Shown in pieces: positions 34,585 to 45,984 of a stretch of DNA of 64,000 nucleotides. Position 1 is the stretch's first letter; every line of letters begins with the position of its first letter. Under the pieces are notes generated by a model that had not been told where the DNA came from, did not search any database, and saw nothing but the letters and a program-made list of their open reading frames with translations. Source of the DNA: Marsupella aquatica. Lineage: Eukaryota > Marchantiophyta. A program made the translations under genes and the position numbers. The DNA lies in NCBI GenBank assembly GCA_973895155.1, contig OZ316893.1:21204001-21268000 (forward strand), given 5' to 3'.

Positions 34585-37500
34585 AGCCGGGTGTATGCCC
34601 TGTGCACGTCATCTAGGAGAGTAGATGATGTGTGGATTCTTGATTGTGCTTGCTCTTTTCATATTTGATACATTCGTGAGTTTTTCAGTTCTTACTCTAT
34701 TTCAAACGGTTCAGTTCTGATGGGAAATGATCACTCCTGTCAAATTGAGGGAATTGGGTCTGTGAAGATTCAAATGTTTGATGGCGCTGTGCGCACAGTG
34801 TCCGGAGTCAGGTATGTACCTGGCATGCGTAAGAATCTGATTTCACTCGGTGTGTTGGATTCAAATGGTCATCAATGGAGCGTTATTGATGGTGAACTTC
34901 AAGTCAGGTCGGGAGAAACAGTGATTTTGAAGGGGAGTAGACAAAAGAATTTATATGTGTTACAGGGCAATACTGTATGTGGAGAGGCCAATGTAACCAA
35001 GTCTCACGAGGAGATGACTCAACTGTGGCATTCACGGCTAGGCCACATGAGTGAGAAGGGTTTGGCTATCTTACGAAAGAATGAACTCATTTCTGATTTG
35101 TAATCTTGTAAATTAGAGTTTTGTGAGCATTGCATTCTTGGAAAGTAGCATCGTCGTGCTTTTGGTGTTGGAACTCATCGTTCCAAAGCGGTTCTTGAGT
35201 ACATACATAGTGACGTGTGGGGTCCATCCTCGACTCCCTCACACTCTGGAAAGTTGTACTATGTATCATTTATTGATGATTACTCAAGATTTGTGTGGAT
35301 TTATTTCATGACGCATAAGTCTGATGTCTTGTCCATTTTTAAGAAGTGGAAGGCCCAGGTGGAGAATCAGACTGGAAACACGATCAAGTGTTTGGATACA
35401 AGGGTGAAGAGTCTGAGGTCAGACAACGGCGGGGAGTACACTTCAATGGAATTTGAAGAGTAAACTTCAATGGAATTTGAAGAGTACTGTTCAGAACAGG
35501 GGATAACTCGCCATCTCACCACAGTTTATACTCCGCAGCAGAATGGTGTCGCTGAGAGGCTCAATCGGACACTGTTGGAGCGGTCACGGAGTATGTTGAG
35601 CCAATCAGGTTTACCACAAGAATTTTGGGCAGAAGCTGTCAATACCGCAGCTTATTTGGTAAATCTTTCTCCTTCTAGTGCTATCAATTTCAAAACGCCG
35701 TTTGAGATGCGCTATAAGCGGCAAGCAGACTATCATGGCTTGGTAGTTTTTGGAAGTGATGCATATGCTCTCACACCGAAGCAGAATAGGACCAAGTTGG
35801 ATCCTACCTCCAAGAAATGTGTTTTTCTTGGGTACCAGAGTGGTGTGAAAGCCTATAGGCTATGGGATCCTATTGCCTGTAAGCTCGTTGTCAGTAGGGA
35901 TGTTTCCTTCAATGAATCCAGATTATTGAAGGAGGGGGAGAATACTCAGGTCTCCCGTACTGACAAAGGAAAATCTCCTATCCCGGATCTCGTTGAGGGG
36001 GAGATTGGTTATGAGGTGCATGACCGGAGAGAAGGAGTTGCTCCAATTATGGAGCTGGTTCCTGTGCCAGAGGAACCAGAGGAGTTTGTTGATGCTGGTG
36101 AGCAGCAAGTGGATGTTGTTGAGCTTCAAATTGTACCAGCACACGCAGATCAACCGAAGTCATCGGCTAGAAGAACATCTGGTCGCACTGTACGTGCTCC
36201 ACCAAGGTATGGACAGTGGGTTGATTCATCTCAACTGCAAGAAAATAATTTTGCAGCTGATGATGAGGGTGATGCGTTAATTTTGGAAGAAGGGGAACCT
36301 TCTTCATTTCATGAGGCAAGTACTTCAAAGGAGAAGCAGAAGTGGACTGCAGCAATGCAAACGGAGATGCAGTCACTAAAGGACAACAAAACTTGGGAGC
36401 TTGTTAAGCTGCCTAAGGGTCAGCAAGTGGTGGACAGCAAGTGGATTTACAAGCTGAAGGATAATTCCATAGGAGGTGGATCGAAGGTCTACAAGGCTAG
36501 GTTGGTAGCAAAGGGATTCACACAAGAGAAAGGTGTGGATTACAATGAGGTCTTCTCACCAGTTGCTAAGTACTCTACAATACGACTATTATGTGTACTT
36601 GTTGTAATGTTTGGTCTGCTGCTAGATCAGATGGATGTTGTCACAACTTTCCTCTATGGCACATTGGAAGAGGTGATCTTCATGAGACAACCGCTAGGTT
36701 TTGTGAAGAGAGGACAGGAGGAATTGGTTTGCAGATTGCTGAAATCCTTGTATGGGTTGAAGCAGTCACCAAGACAGTGGAACAAGCGGTTTGACGATTG
36801 GATTCGGTCACAAGGTTTTCACAGAAGTGTATTTGACCCTTGTGTGTATTTGAAATCGGTAAAGAATATTGTATTTGGGTTCATTGTTTTAGTACTTTAT
36901 GTGGATGATATGCTAATTGCAGCCAAGGATAGGTCTGAGATTGTTAAGCTCAAGGCACTGCTTAGTGCAGAGTTTAAGATGAAGGACTTAGGGCCAGCTA
37001 AGAGGATTTTGGGTATGGAGATCACTAGGGACTTGAAGGCTGGCAAGCTATGGTTGACGCAGAGCAGTTATGCGAGGAAGGTAATTGCAAGGTTCAACAT
37101 GGAGAATAGCAAGCCAGTAAGTACCCCGTTGGCTCCACACTTCAAGTTATCATCAGCGTTCTGTCCTACGGATGACACAGAGAAGGGGTTGATGTCAAAG
37201 GTTCCGTATGACAAGGCAGTGGGGAGTCTCATGTATTTGATGACTTGCACTAGACCTGATCTTGCCATGGCTATGGGCAAGGTAAGCAGGTACATGTCAA
37301 ATCCAGGGAAGGTACACTGGGAAGCAGTGAAGTGGATTATCAGGTACTTGAAGGGTACCGTGGATCATGGTCTTTTATTTGATGCGAATGCAAAGAATGC
37401 TAAATCATTGATTGGCTATGTTGATTCTGACTATGGACAAGATTTGGACCGAAGGAGATCAACAACAGGATACGTGTTCACACTTGGCGGTGGATGCATA

Positions 37501-37881
37501 AGTTGGAGGTCTACTTTGCAGAAGTGTATTGCTCAGTCTACTACAGAAGCGGAGTATGTTGCAGCTGCGGAAGCAGCAAAGGAAGCGATTTGGTTGGATA
37601 GACTTATCACTGAAATGGGATTGCCACAGGGGAATGTGAAGCTCCATTGTGATAGTCAAAGTGCGCTCCACCTTGCTGTGAACCAGGTGATGGACAGCAG
37701 AGTGAAGCACATTGACGTTAGGTACCATTTTATCAGGCAGGCTGTGTTTGATAATTTGTTTGAGCTAGTCAAGATTGATGGTAAACTCAACCCGGTTGAC
37801 GCATTTACCAAAGTGATTCCTTTGGAGAGTTTCTCTAGACACCGTGACATATTGCAGGTTTTGCAATTGCATCACAAGTAG
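34585..37881 (+). pseudogene. Copia pol with in-frame stops
   Basis: Order of parts: protease remnant VWILDCACSFHI (about 34630, where DSACS is usual), GAG-pre-integrase LWHSRLGHMSEKGL (about 35025), and integrase with all three acids visible (FIDDYSRFVW, LRSDNGGEY, QQNGVAERLNR). The reverse transcriptase has LYVDDMLIA and SLYGLKQSPRQW. RNase H has GYVDSDYG and AEYVAAAEAAKEA, and the C-terminus ends LQLHHK. It is broken by a TGA near 34667, a TAA at 35101, a TAG near 35147 and a TAA at 35461. The last lies inside a 24-bp tandem duplication. From 35470 to 37881 one frame of 803 codons is open and its motifs are all intact. The catalytic residues survive, yet no full polyprotein can be made. 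Confidence 0.92.
35440..35487 (+). repeat. 24-bp tandem duplication creating a stop in integrase
   Basis: ACTTCAATGGAATTTGAAGA starts at 35440 and again at 35464. The unit is eight codons long, so the phase is kept, but the first copy ends in TAA at the junction where the second ends in TAC. The duplication therefore brings its own stop, three residues after SMEFEE. Confidence 0.92.
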
Positions 37882-38060
37882 AGTTTTCTTAACATTCATT
37901 GTAATTACTGATATATGCTCTTCCTCATTCCTATGTATTAGGCTACGGCTTAGTTCTGGTTTGCTCTAGTTAGAGAGGGAAACCGGTTTGGTTTTTGTCC
38001 AGAACTTCCCGCTGAGGGATCATATATATTGGCAGTATTACTCTCCCCTAGACCAGAGTC

Positions 38061-38071
38061 AAGGGGAAGAT
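38061..38071 (+). promoter_or_regulatory. Polypurine tract of the 33-38 kb copia element
   Basis: AAGGGGAAGAT lies immediately before the 3' LTR start at 38072. This is the expected plus-strand primer position. Confidence 0.85.
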
Positions 38072-38474
38072 TGTTGGGTATTTACTCTTACGTCTAGGTT
38101 AGGTATGACGTGGTTGGTACAACAACGTGGGTTGGTACAACTACGTGATTAGGTACAACTATGTGGTTAGGTACAACTACGTGGTTAGGTACAACTATGT
38201 GGTTAGGTACAACTAAGTTGCACACTATATCATAAGAGGCATGTGTGCTTGGAGAGGTAGAACCAAGGCTCATTGTTATGGAGCCACTTGAGAGATAGGG
38301 AGAGCTTACACTGTGGAGACTCGGTATAGCCGACGGGCTTAGAGTTCAGTAAAGCTCTCTTGTGTGTTCCCGTGGACGTAGCCTCAAGGAGGTGAACCAC
38401 GTATCTCTTGTGTCGACTATTGTGCGTTGGATGATTCATGGGCTTGCCGTTGCGATCGTCGTCTATGCTCAATA
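38072..38474 (+). repeat. 3' LTR with an 18-bp minisatellite expansion
   Basis: 403 bp against 349 bp in the 5' LTR. The 54-bp difference is exactly three added 18-bp units built on GTGGTTAGGTACAACTAT (38155-38210). Outside this block only four bases differ. The end reads CAATA instead of CAACA, so the canonical terminal CA is mutated to TA, yet the target duplication AGTCG follows directly. Confidence 0.93.
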
Positions 38475-38479
38475 AGTCG

Positions 38480-38888
38480 GCTTGAGTCTTGGTTTTGTGA
38501 CTCAATTCTCAGTACGCACTATTCAAGGCAAACATCTCAATTAGTGAGACTAAAAGTGTGACTTCTTGTGAACTGTAAGTAGTGTGACCTAGAATATGTT
38601 GGGTACAATCCTTATCCCGGGACACCATGCACATGTAAATATCATACAAAGTAGTCGACACAGTGAGTACATGGTTCACCTCACGACTGAGGCTACGTCC
38701 ACAGGAAAGCAATAGACCTTTACTTCTCTCTTGTTCCACTCTAACAATGAACTGAAGATCCACCAGGGGCTGGTATTAGCCCTGGTTATATATAACACGC
38801 ATCACTGCTAACCTTAGCTAAGTCCTAACCTGAGTTAGCCTAACTATGGTTAGCGCTAGAGTCACAAGACTAAAAGCAATACTCAACA
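38480..38888 (-). repeat. LTR of the minus-strand copia relic (main part)
   Basis: In minus-strand direction it starts TGTTGAGTATTGC at 38888 behind the polypurine tract. It contains GGACGTAGCCTCA and GTGTCGACTA blocks also found in the LTR of the nested element. Its last 14 bases lie at 32931-32944, beyond the nested insertion. It shares lineage with the nested element but is clearly diverged from it. Confidence 0.78.
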
Positions 38889-39084
38889 AACTCTCCCTTG
38901 ACTCTAGTCTTGGGGACTGGACTAATTGTGACCATATGGTATCCTCAACGGGAAATTCTAGATAATCACCTAAATAGGTCTCCCCCTAAAAACCACCATG
39001 GGTTAACTAAGTGTTAACTAGAATTAAGCCGTAGCCTAACAGGATCGAGGAATCCATATACAATAAGTCACAAAATTGCTAAGT

Positions 39085-39695
39085 AGGTCTACTTGTGCTG
39101 CAACTGCAAAACCTGCAAAGTAGCACGGTGTCTTGAGAAACTCTCCAAAGGAATCACTTTGGTAAAAGCATCAGTCGGGTTGAGTTTACCGTCAATCTTG
39201 ACTAGCTCAAACTAATTATTAGACACACCCTGCCTGATAAAATGGTACTTGACGTTGATGTGCTTCACTCTGTTGTCCATCACTTGGTTCACATCAAGGT
39301 GAAGAGCACTTTGACTATCCTAGATGCCGCGTTAGCTCAATGCGGTAGAGTCCTTTACCCATGCCAACAATCCCTCTTCATGTGGCCAGGCTTGCCACAT
39401 CTCCAACATGCAAGAGGCTTCCTCTCTTGCGATTTCCCTCTAGATTTAGATTTCCCCCTTGAAATTGATCTAAACCTGTTTTCTCCATTTGTCCGCTGCG
39501 TAGACCTCCCACGGTTCACATTCAACGCAATACCAAATGAAGATGTTGTCTGGGTTTGACCCAATTTCTTCTGTGCATCATTTGACAGCAAAGAGCTTAC
39601 CATCTCATCGTATGAAATAGACTTCAGGTCTCTATACAAGGGAACCTACTTCAAACCCTGATAAGATGGGGGTAAGGAGTTGAGAAGAAGCAGAA
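39085..39695 (-). pseudogene. Fused gag and RNase H fragments of the copia relic
   Basis: The gag part (39695-39355) ends after zinc knuckle CWRCGKPGHMKRDC. The next codons are a stop and about 30 bases of filler (39328-39355), then the RNase H C-terminal part begins at about 39320. In a complete copy (compare 34500 to 37650 in the nested element) about 3 kb separate these points, so protease, integrase and RT have been deleted. The RNase H part also has one stop in place of a residue after its SNN. Confidence 0.82.
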
Positions 39696-39747
39696 CGGTG
39701 ACCCCTAGACGGTATCTGATTCATTCTTGATTCATCCTCTGTTAACA

Positions 39748-39760
39748 CGTTATCAGCACG
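39748..39760 (+). promoter_or_regulatory. Candidate primer-binding site, CGTTATCAGCACG type
   Basis: This word directly follows the 5' LTR remnant (…TTAACA). The same word follows the 5' LTR of the 16-23 kb element. It does not match the usual initiator-tRNA 3' end (TGGTATCAGAGC), so a different tRNA or tRNA region would be the primer. Confidence 0.7.
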
Positions 39761-42570
39761 ACTCTTGAAGGTTGAGCACTTGAATGTTTTTTAGGGATTC
39801 GACAAGTGACAAAAATTAGACACTGGAGAGAATCCCAAGACAATCTTTCCAATGAAACCTTCATTTGAGAGTCCATGTCAACCTGGTGTTGGAAATTGAT
39901 GGAGTATCCTCTATGAGAAACTGACTCCCAAGAAATCAGAAGAAACAAAATCAGAAGGAGAGGCTGATCAGACAAAGAGTCGAACCCCTGGATCGACCCT
40001 TGTAGGATCATTAAAGCTTAGAGGAATTGATTCTGAAATGCAAGATCGAAAGTACGCAGCAGGATTTACGGAAGGAGGAGAAGAAAAATTGCAGCGCAAA
40101 GCCCATAGAGAAACCAGGTGAACCTGTGCAACAGATCCTCCAACAATGATGAATTGATTCAGAGACACTGAAGAGAGTCTTACCCACACAAAAGAAAGCA
40201 ATCTGCCAATGCCAAGCACTAAGAACAAAGCACCAAGCACAGTAGCGCGAATTGAAACACGTGAGCGGCCCCGAACACACGGCCAAACCAAAATTGCAGA
40301 CCTCAACCATTTCACACTGACTCCGAATCACAAATAGGCCAGCCATAGCGGATAGAAGAGATTGACAAAAAGGAAAGACCAAAAAGCGATTTGCAGATCG
40401 GATGTGTGTGCAAATGTTTCTGCAGGATAAGGCTTGGGCTGGAGTCGATCAATCCAATCAAAGAGAACTGATTGAACAGGGGTAGAGCACAATCAGCAAA
40501 ATTTCAATCAAGGGGAGATCTGAAAAGGCACCACACCCTAAAGAGAACAAATGTTGTATTAGGGCCCAATAGAGACAGCCCGACCCCATGAAGAAACTCA
40601 TAACCAGAGGGCCAAAAGGACTGAAGGAAATTTGAGGGATGAAAACCTCATGAGAAGATAACACAGTGATCACCGACGCAGCCGCAAAGCCATGAAAAAG
40701 GGGGAGAATTGATGCACAAGCCCAAAACGGCAAAATTTGGGCCAGGATTTTTGAGAAACCATCGACAAAACTCGATAAGTGCAAAACCCCCATACCTGCA
40801 ACTCATCATAAAGAGGATTTTTTACTTACAAAAGAATCAGATCACTTAAAGCATCTCTTTTAAAGCTTTCAAATCACTTTAAGATACATGTGTAATCCTT
40901 AACATAAACCTAAATCACAGGCTTACACTCTCATTCTACAAATGTGAATAGTGACCTTTACACATTACCTACCTATATACATGTTGAGTTTACAAGCATT
41001 TATACACATTGAATTCATATAACATGGTTGTTACACCATTAATATCACTTCCCACCATAAGGGGAATAAATCACATTGTATCCACAACTATCTCCAACCT
41101 CCTAATGTCATTTTGGTTCATTCACCTTCTGGTGCCATTTGAACTTATACACCTTCTCGTATCATTTGATCTCATAAGATCCAAATGGACTCAGATAAGG
41201 GACTTTCCATGACTAACAAAGGTAAAGGTAGAGATGATTTGATTATGGGCAAAACCCCTAATCTCATCTATACATGAGTTAATGAGGAGTTACTATGGGC
41301 AAAGCCCATAATGTAACCCCTACATTCTCTTGGTCAGTTGGGCATTACCATTGGACTTTACCTATAGATGCGTTCCAAATTTCAGAGATATTCCTCACAC
41401 TCACAATTTCAAGAGAAAATAACATGCATTTTATGCAGATCATTGGGAAGAAACTTCATTCTCTCTAACTTATCTACTCAAAAACCTAAACCCAACTCAT
41501 ACACTACAATGGAAAGTACCTCTGTACTTGGCCATACTTGGCTATACCAGGAGTTGGCCACTCATGACACTCTTGTCAAAATAACCCAAAACATTGCAGA
41601 CGTGCAAGGCAGAGGTGCCCATTTTAGGATAAATCATGCACACCCTCTGGTGATGCCATTTTAAGCAAAATTTATACCCACCTACTGATGATGTACAATA
41701 CACATCCTTTGGTGATGCACAATACACAAGAGAAAACTTTTTTTCTTCTCATTTACATATTCTCTCACAAGGCACACCCTGTTCTACAAGAGAAAACAAC
41801 TTTTCAATATACATGATTTCTCCATGTGCCCACTGCATATGCATCTATAGTTAAATCCCTCAAACTCAACTTGAGAAGGAAATAGTACATACCTCAACCT
41901 CATGTTGAGGGGGAGATAACATCATTCAAACCATACATATGCAACATAGGATAAAATCTACACAAATCACATAAAAATACCCAATTATATTCTCCTACAA
42001 GGAGTAGAAGTTCTTACTTCTATCACACACTTGACATTTGATAACACAAACCTATGACCACAAGATGTAGCAACATACTATCCTATTGCTTTCATCTTTG
42101 AGGGGTAACAACACAATGTGATTTTTCAGCTACTAACCTAAGCTCCTCATTATGTTGGACATGAACTTGACTTGTTTGTTGCCAGGCTTTATCTAAGATA
42201 TTGCAACTTCTGGAGAGAATTGAAATTCCTGTTGCATCTTAATGCCTTTGACGATCCTACATGCCATGTGATTGACTTACGACACATGATATCTACCGAT
42301 TGAAGACTCCACCTACTGCTGATGCATTTTCCTTTCTCGCTAGGAGGATCGACGGGCTGTACTCTTTTTCCTTTAGGGTCATATGTATTTTTTTCTCTAC
42401 TACCTTGGTAGAGTTGTTTTTACCTCAATCCAGCGCTGCTAAAGGTTTTAATGAGGCAGTCCACCTCTTTGGTCGACGTAACATGCATATCTATAAGCAT
42501 GATGAATTTTATTTTTTTGTCTAGCTCTAGGACTAGTCTAAATTGTCTTCATAATTCCCATTATGTTGCC

Positions 42571-42579
42571 AAGGGGGAG
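42571..42579 (+). promoter_or_regulatory. Polypurine tract of the non-coding LTR element
   Basis: AAGGGGGAG lies directly before the LTR start TGTTATGAG. It is identical in core to the tract of the 16-23 kb element (GACAAGGGGGAG). Confidence 0.82.
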
Positions 42580-42645
42580 TGTTATGAGACATCTAGCCCC
42601 AGACTAGACTAGAGTCACTATACCATGGTTATACCTTAACCATGC

Positions 42646-42676
<31 letters not shown>

Positions 42677-42723
42677 GCAGAACCCTGACCCCTAGACGGT
42701 ATCTGATTCATCCTCTCTTAACA
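42580..42723 (+). repeat. 3' LTR of the non-coding element, with a CA microsatellite
   Basis: 144 bp, TG...CA ends. A (CA)n tract at about 42646-42676 sits inside it. The 3' third matches the 5' LTR remnant at 39696-39747, which carries an extra ATTCATTCTTG-like piece. Confidence 0.82.
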
Positions 42724-42888
42724 TGTATATATTTTATTAATATTTTGCAATCAAAAGCTAGAGTTGGGTCTTAGTCTTTGAGAGTGAAATCTCTACTGTA
42801 GACGATGACTCTAGTGCCCCACCAAAGTTTATGATATTATGCACAATTATTTTGTCTTCAAATCTATTAAAATTCAAAGGAATGGGCA

Positions 42889-42957
42889 GGCTAGTGAATA
42901 TGAAACCAAGGGCAATAGGCATTCAGGCTAGTGAATATGAAACCAAGGGCACTAACA
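42889..42957 (+). repeat. Two-copy tandem duplication, 37-bp period
   Basis: GGCTAGTGAATATGAAACCA begins at 42889 and at 42926 and continues identically through AGGGCA. Copies are almost perfect, which points to a recent event. Confidence 0.88.
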
Positions 42958-43822
42958 TTGCCCAACAGGAATTTCCTTTAGTAACTAAAGGCAATCCACC
43001 ATTTTACTGTGAACCAGCCGCTCATGCCAAAAAAATGCTTTTCATTTTTGAGAGAAGACGTCCCAATAAGTTGCAGTAATTATTATCATGGATTGCCATC
43101 TCATCTGCAAGAACTACTTAGCCGGCTAACTTGGTCAGGAGTTTGACAGTCTGGGGTAACACGTGATCTTTCATGATTAAGATTCACTAAATATCTTCTC
43201 CCAGAATGATAGTCAAAGAAAAGAAAAATAATGTTGATTTGTCTATATTCTTGTCCTTTAGCCAAAACCTATAAATATTTAGCACTGGCAATGAGATGAT
43301 CACATCACACCCTGCTTTTAGAGTAGTGGATTCCAATAAACTAATGAATTTTCTTTTTTACAATCTCTCACAAGAAAGGAAACCCACGCATTCAAGTTTG
43401 AACCACTGAACAATATTGAACCAGTGAACTATATTTTGGAAGCTCTTGCCTATATTTGTCTCACACGCACGAGACAAATTCTGGGTTCTATTTTTTTTGT
43501 TTGTCTTAATGCATGAGATGAGGTTGAAGAGAGCCCTCTTCATTATGATGCGAAGTAAGGATTGCAAAGAGAACTTCCGACTTTCCATATTTGTCTTAGC
43601 GCGTGTATTTATTCCCCTACCGCATCATGACCTGCCTACCTTGCATGCCTTTTCATCTTCTCAGCGAAGTAGGTGTGACTCAAACAGGATAGAACCCTAT
43701 GCTCTTCATCATCATCAAACAATGTGGTGGGGATCCGGGTTTCCTTTGTAGTTTTAGGCAGGTGGCACTTATGGGGTGTTGAGAAGTCTTATTTTGCAAA
43801 AGTTTGTATGCCACATTATGAC

Positions 43823-43852
43823 CATCAGATCTATGTGTGGTTAGATCTGATG
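43823..43852. repeat. Perfect 10-bp hairpin, 10-base loop
   Basis: CATCAGATCT and AGATCTGATG are exact reverse complements separated by ten bases. No flanking U-tract or coding context suggests a terminator, so the role is unknown. Confidence 0.6.
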
Positions 43853-45984
43853 TGCAAAAATTTGCATGGAAAGGAAACATTGGCGGGGATGATATGGATC
43901 CTCAAATGGCTAGGAAATCTAATGTACAAGATCTTTGAGTAGTTTTACAAAATCAGATTTCAAAATATCTTTGAGGATATCTGCTGGGACAAAGTGGGCA
44001 AACAAACGAGAAGCTCTTATGGACCGTTGAGTGCATAATGGGACAAAGTTGGTGAAGTCCCTTAAATGCGGAAGCAGCTTGACCTGCACAACATATTAAT
44101 TTCTCACAAGTGCATATTAAATTTTTGATTTACTTTATAAGGGTAGCTTCTTTCTTCAATAATTATTTAGAAATTTACGTTCCTTGGGGTAAATGAACCA
44201 CTTTCAATACATGATTCTCAATGGTTGAAACCCTTAAGGTTCTTTCAATTTTTAAGAGAGCAAAGACTAAGCCCAGGATCAAACCACAAACCTCATCCTC
44301 CCAAGCCAATGGTGCCACCAGGTTCAACCCAAACTCTCTGACAAGCTGTACATATACTGGTCCTCGCACATGCGTCCTTGAACCTTGATCTTGCAGCAAT
44401 ACTTTTACTTACTGTGCTTGTGTCTTATCACACTGCCATTTGACTTTGCGCAAATAAAAAAATGCCCCCAAAATATAAATCTGATTTTTCTTGGAGTGAG
44501 CCAAAGAGAGAAAGGAATAAATGGACTTAGAGTGGAAGAAAAAAAAATCACCTTGTTTAGTTGAAAAGTAGAAAAAAATAGAATTCTTTAAACAATCAAT
44601 AGTAAACACATGAAAAGGCAATGAATGGAAACCCTCCCTATACTACTTTTTAGTTGGAAAGAATGAAACAATCTATAAAAATGATTAGTAAAAGAATGAA
44701 ACTGCGATAAGAAACCTACATTAAATAACAAAAGAGAAAAGAATAATAAAAACTAACCTAGTTTAATTCTTAATTGTACACTCAATCAGCAAATATGACA
44801 AGCAAGAAGATAACGACGCTCCGTCTTTGAATCAAGTAAAAGCAAAGATTTATGTTTTTTTGTGCAAGGACATATCCTACTTCAATTGAATAAAGTAAAT
44901 AACCTCATTAACCTGACCAGTAATATTTCATTTGGAAAACCAAAACTCATCAAATAAAGCTTGAGTGTATTAAGAGGTTTATTGATAAGCTTACTTTTCC
45001 ATGACATAATATATTGGGTCAGGGGGCCTCCACTATATATAAGGTCTTTGTCACATTTTGCTGTACCTAAAACAACCCTTGATTGACAACATGCATGAAT
45101 TGTTTGGAGTATGAGTTATTATGGGTGTTTCGTTCAAAACAATTTGCGCACCACCTCCCCCAAAATAAATTCATGACGAGTGAAGATTGGAAAACAAAAA
45201 AAAACCCAAATGCGCATAGTCAAATGGCATTACGGTATATAATTACAGAGCCACGTACATGTACTAACCCCCTCCCATGGGCTCCACCTACTTCAGTATC
45301 ATGCTACTTACTCATAGATTCATGCTTTTTAAATGGCCCCACCCAAAGATATATACCATAGAATGTACTCCTTTTCTCATTAAGGGTACTATAATAATTG
45401 CCTTTTATCCCTCCCAATATCCCATCAAATTACCAAGGAGCATGCAAGGAACTCCTGTTTGCTAGCATCATACAATACCTTCAAGGCGCACATATGCCTC
45501 CTTGCCATTAGGTCATCCCTCCACACTTTAGCAAGATTTCTACTTTAAGATAAGAGTGTACACTTACTAAAAGACAAACAAGTTGAAAAAGCTCTGAGGT
45601 GAACTTTGACTGTACACTGGGACAAAGATGGTGCCACCTGCACCATAATATCATCACATGTTTCATGGGACCCTACTCCAGGCAGTATCATATCACCTGC
45701 CATGTTCCTTCCATTGTATGAGATCCCATACCTCTGGAGGCCAAAATATATGACATGACATCCCCCACGCTTCACATTTGTTTGTACAGCATCAGAGGAG
45801 ATAGAAAGTGGATGTGTTACAAGTTCGCTCTTTAGCATTAGGAAAACCTGACTCTGTGAATAGAGAAAAAGTTCACTATGGGAGATCATTGTGTACCGTA
45901 ATTTCTGTGTGGAAGGTTACTCCTGGATAATCTCCCTTGCCCGGAAGTAGTCTTTATTTTGGACACTAAAACCTTAGGTTACTA

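Larger units (their letters stand above)
32945..38474 (+). mobile_element. Ty1/copia element with perfect target duplication, nested
   Basis: The element is 5.53 kb. The 5' LTR (349 bp, 32945-33293) and 3' LTR (403 bp, 38072-38474) share all but four substitutions, plus three extra 18-bp units in the 3' copy. Target duplication AGTCG at 32940-32944 and 38475-38479 is exact. Primer site TGGTATCAGAGC (33296-33307) matches the 3' end of plant initiator tRNA-Met, and the polypurine tract AAGGGGAAGAT (38061-38071) precedes the 3' LTR. Order gag, protease, integrase, RT, RNase H identifies Ty1/copia. The last dinucleotide of the 3' LTR is TA instead of CA. It sits in the 3' LTR of a relative in opposite orientation, 14 bp from that LTR's end. 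Frameshift and stops in gag-pol make it defective although the LTRs are very similar. Confidence 0.95.
32931..39695 (-). mobile_element. Internally deleted minus-strand copia relic, split by a nested copia
   Basis: In minus-strand order, a gag fragment (39695-39355: LLLLNSLPPSYQGL, then zinc knuckle CWRCGKPGHMKRDC) is joined by a deletion at about 39330-39355 to the C-terminal RNase H end (39320-39085: QVMDNRVKHI, DAFTKVIPLESFSRHR). It continues into an untranslated tail, a CAAGGGAGAG polypurine tract (about 38890-38899) and a 3' LTR. That LTR runs from 38888 to 38480 and finishes as a 14-bp piece at 32931-32944 on the other side of the nested insertion (TG...CA ends, about 423 bp). Protease, integrase and RT are missing. 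Its proteins and LTR resemble those of the element nested in it, so the two belong to one lineage. The gag end abuts another LTR element near 39696, so its 5' half is lost. Confidence 0.8.
39696..42723 (+). mobile_element. Non-coding LTR retrotransposon (non-autonomous)
   Basis: The 3' LTR (144 bp, 42580-42723) starts TGTTATGAGACATC and ends CTCTTAACA, right after polypurine tract AAGGGGGAG (42571-42579). A matching 5' LTR tail survives at about 39696-39747 (GACCCCTAGACGGTATCTGA ... TTAACA). It is followed by the same primer-site word, CGTTATCAGCACG (39748-39760), as in the 16-23 kb copia. The 2.8-kb interior has no gag or pol. It ends in a copia-type tail (TTTTCCTTTAGGGTC, AAAGGTTTTAATGAGGCAG). 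It would need enzymes from a relative, perhaps of the 16-23 kb type. The upstream part of the 5' LTR is missing, replaced by the gag relic of another element; the shared AGCAGAAC at the joint suggests a microhomology junction. Confidence 0.78.

Noticed and set aside
39325-39355. tRNA-like D-arm (TAGCTCAATGCGGTAGAG) in the filler of the copia deletion joint
   Set aside because: It resembles an A-box region, but there is no anticodon arm or TTCGA box behind it, so it is not a tRNA gene; possibly filler DNA.
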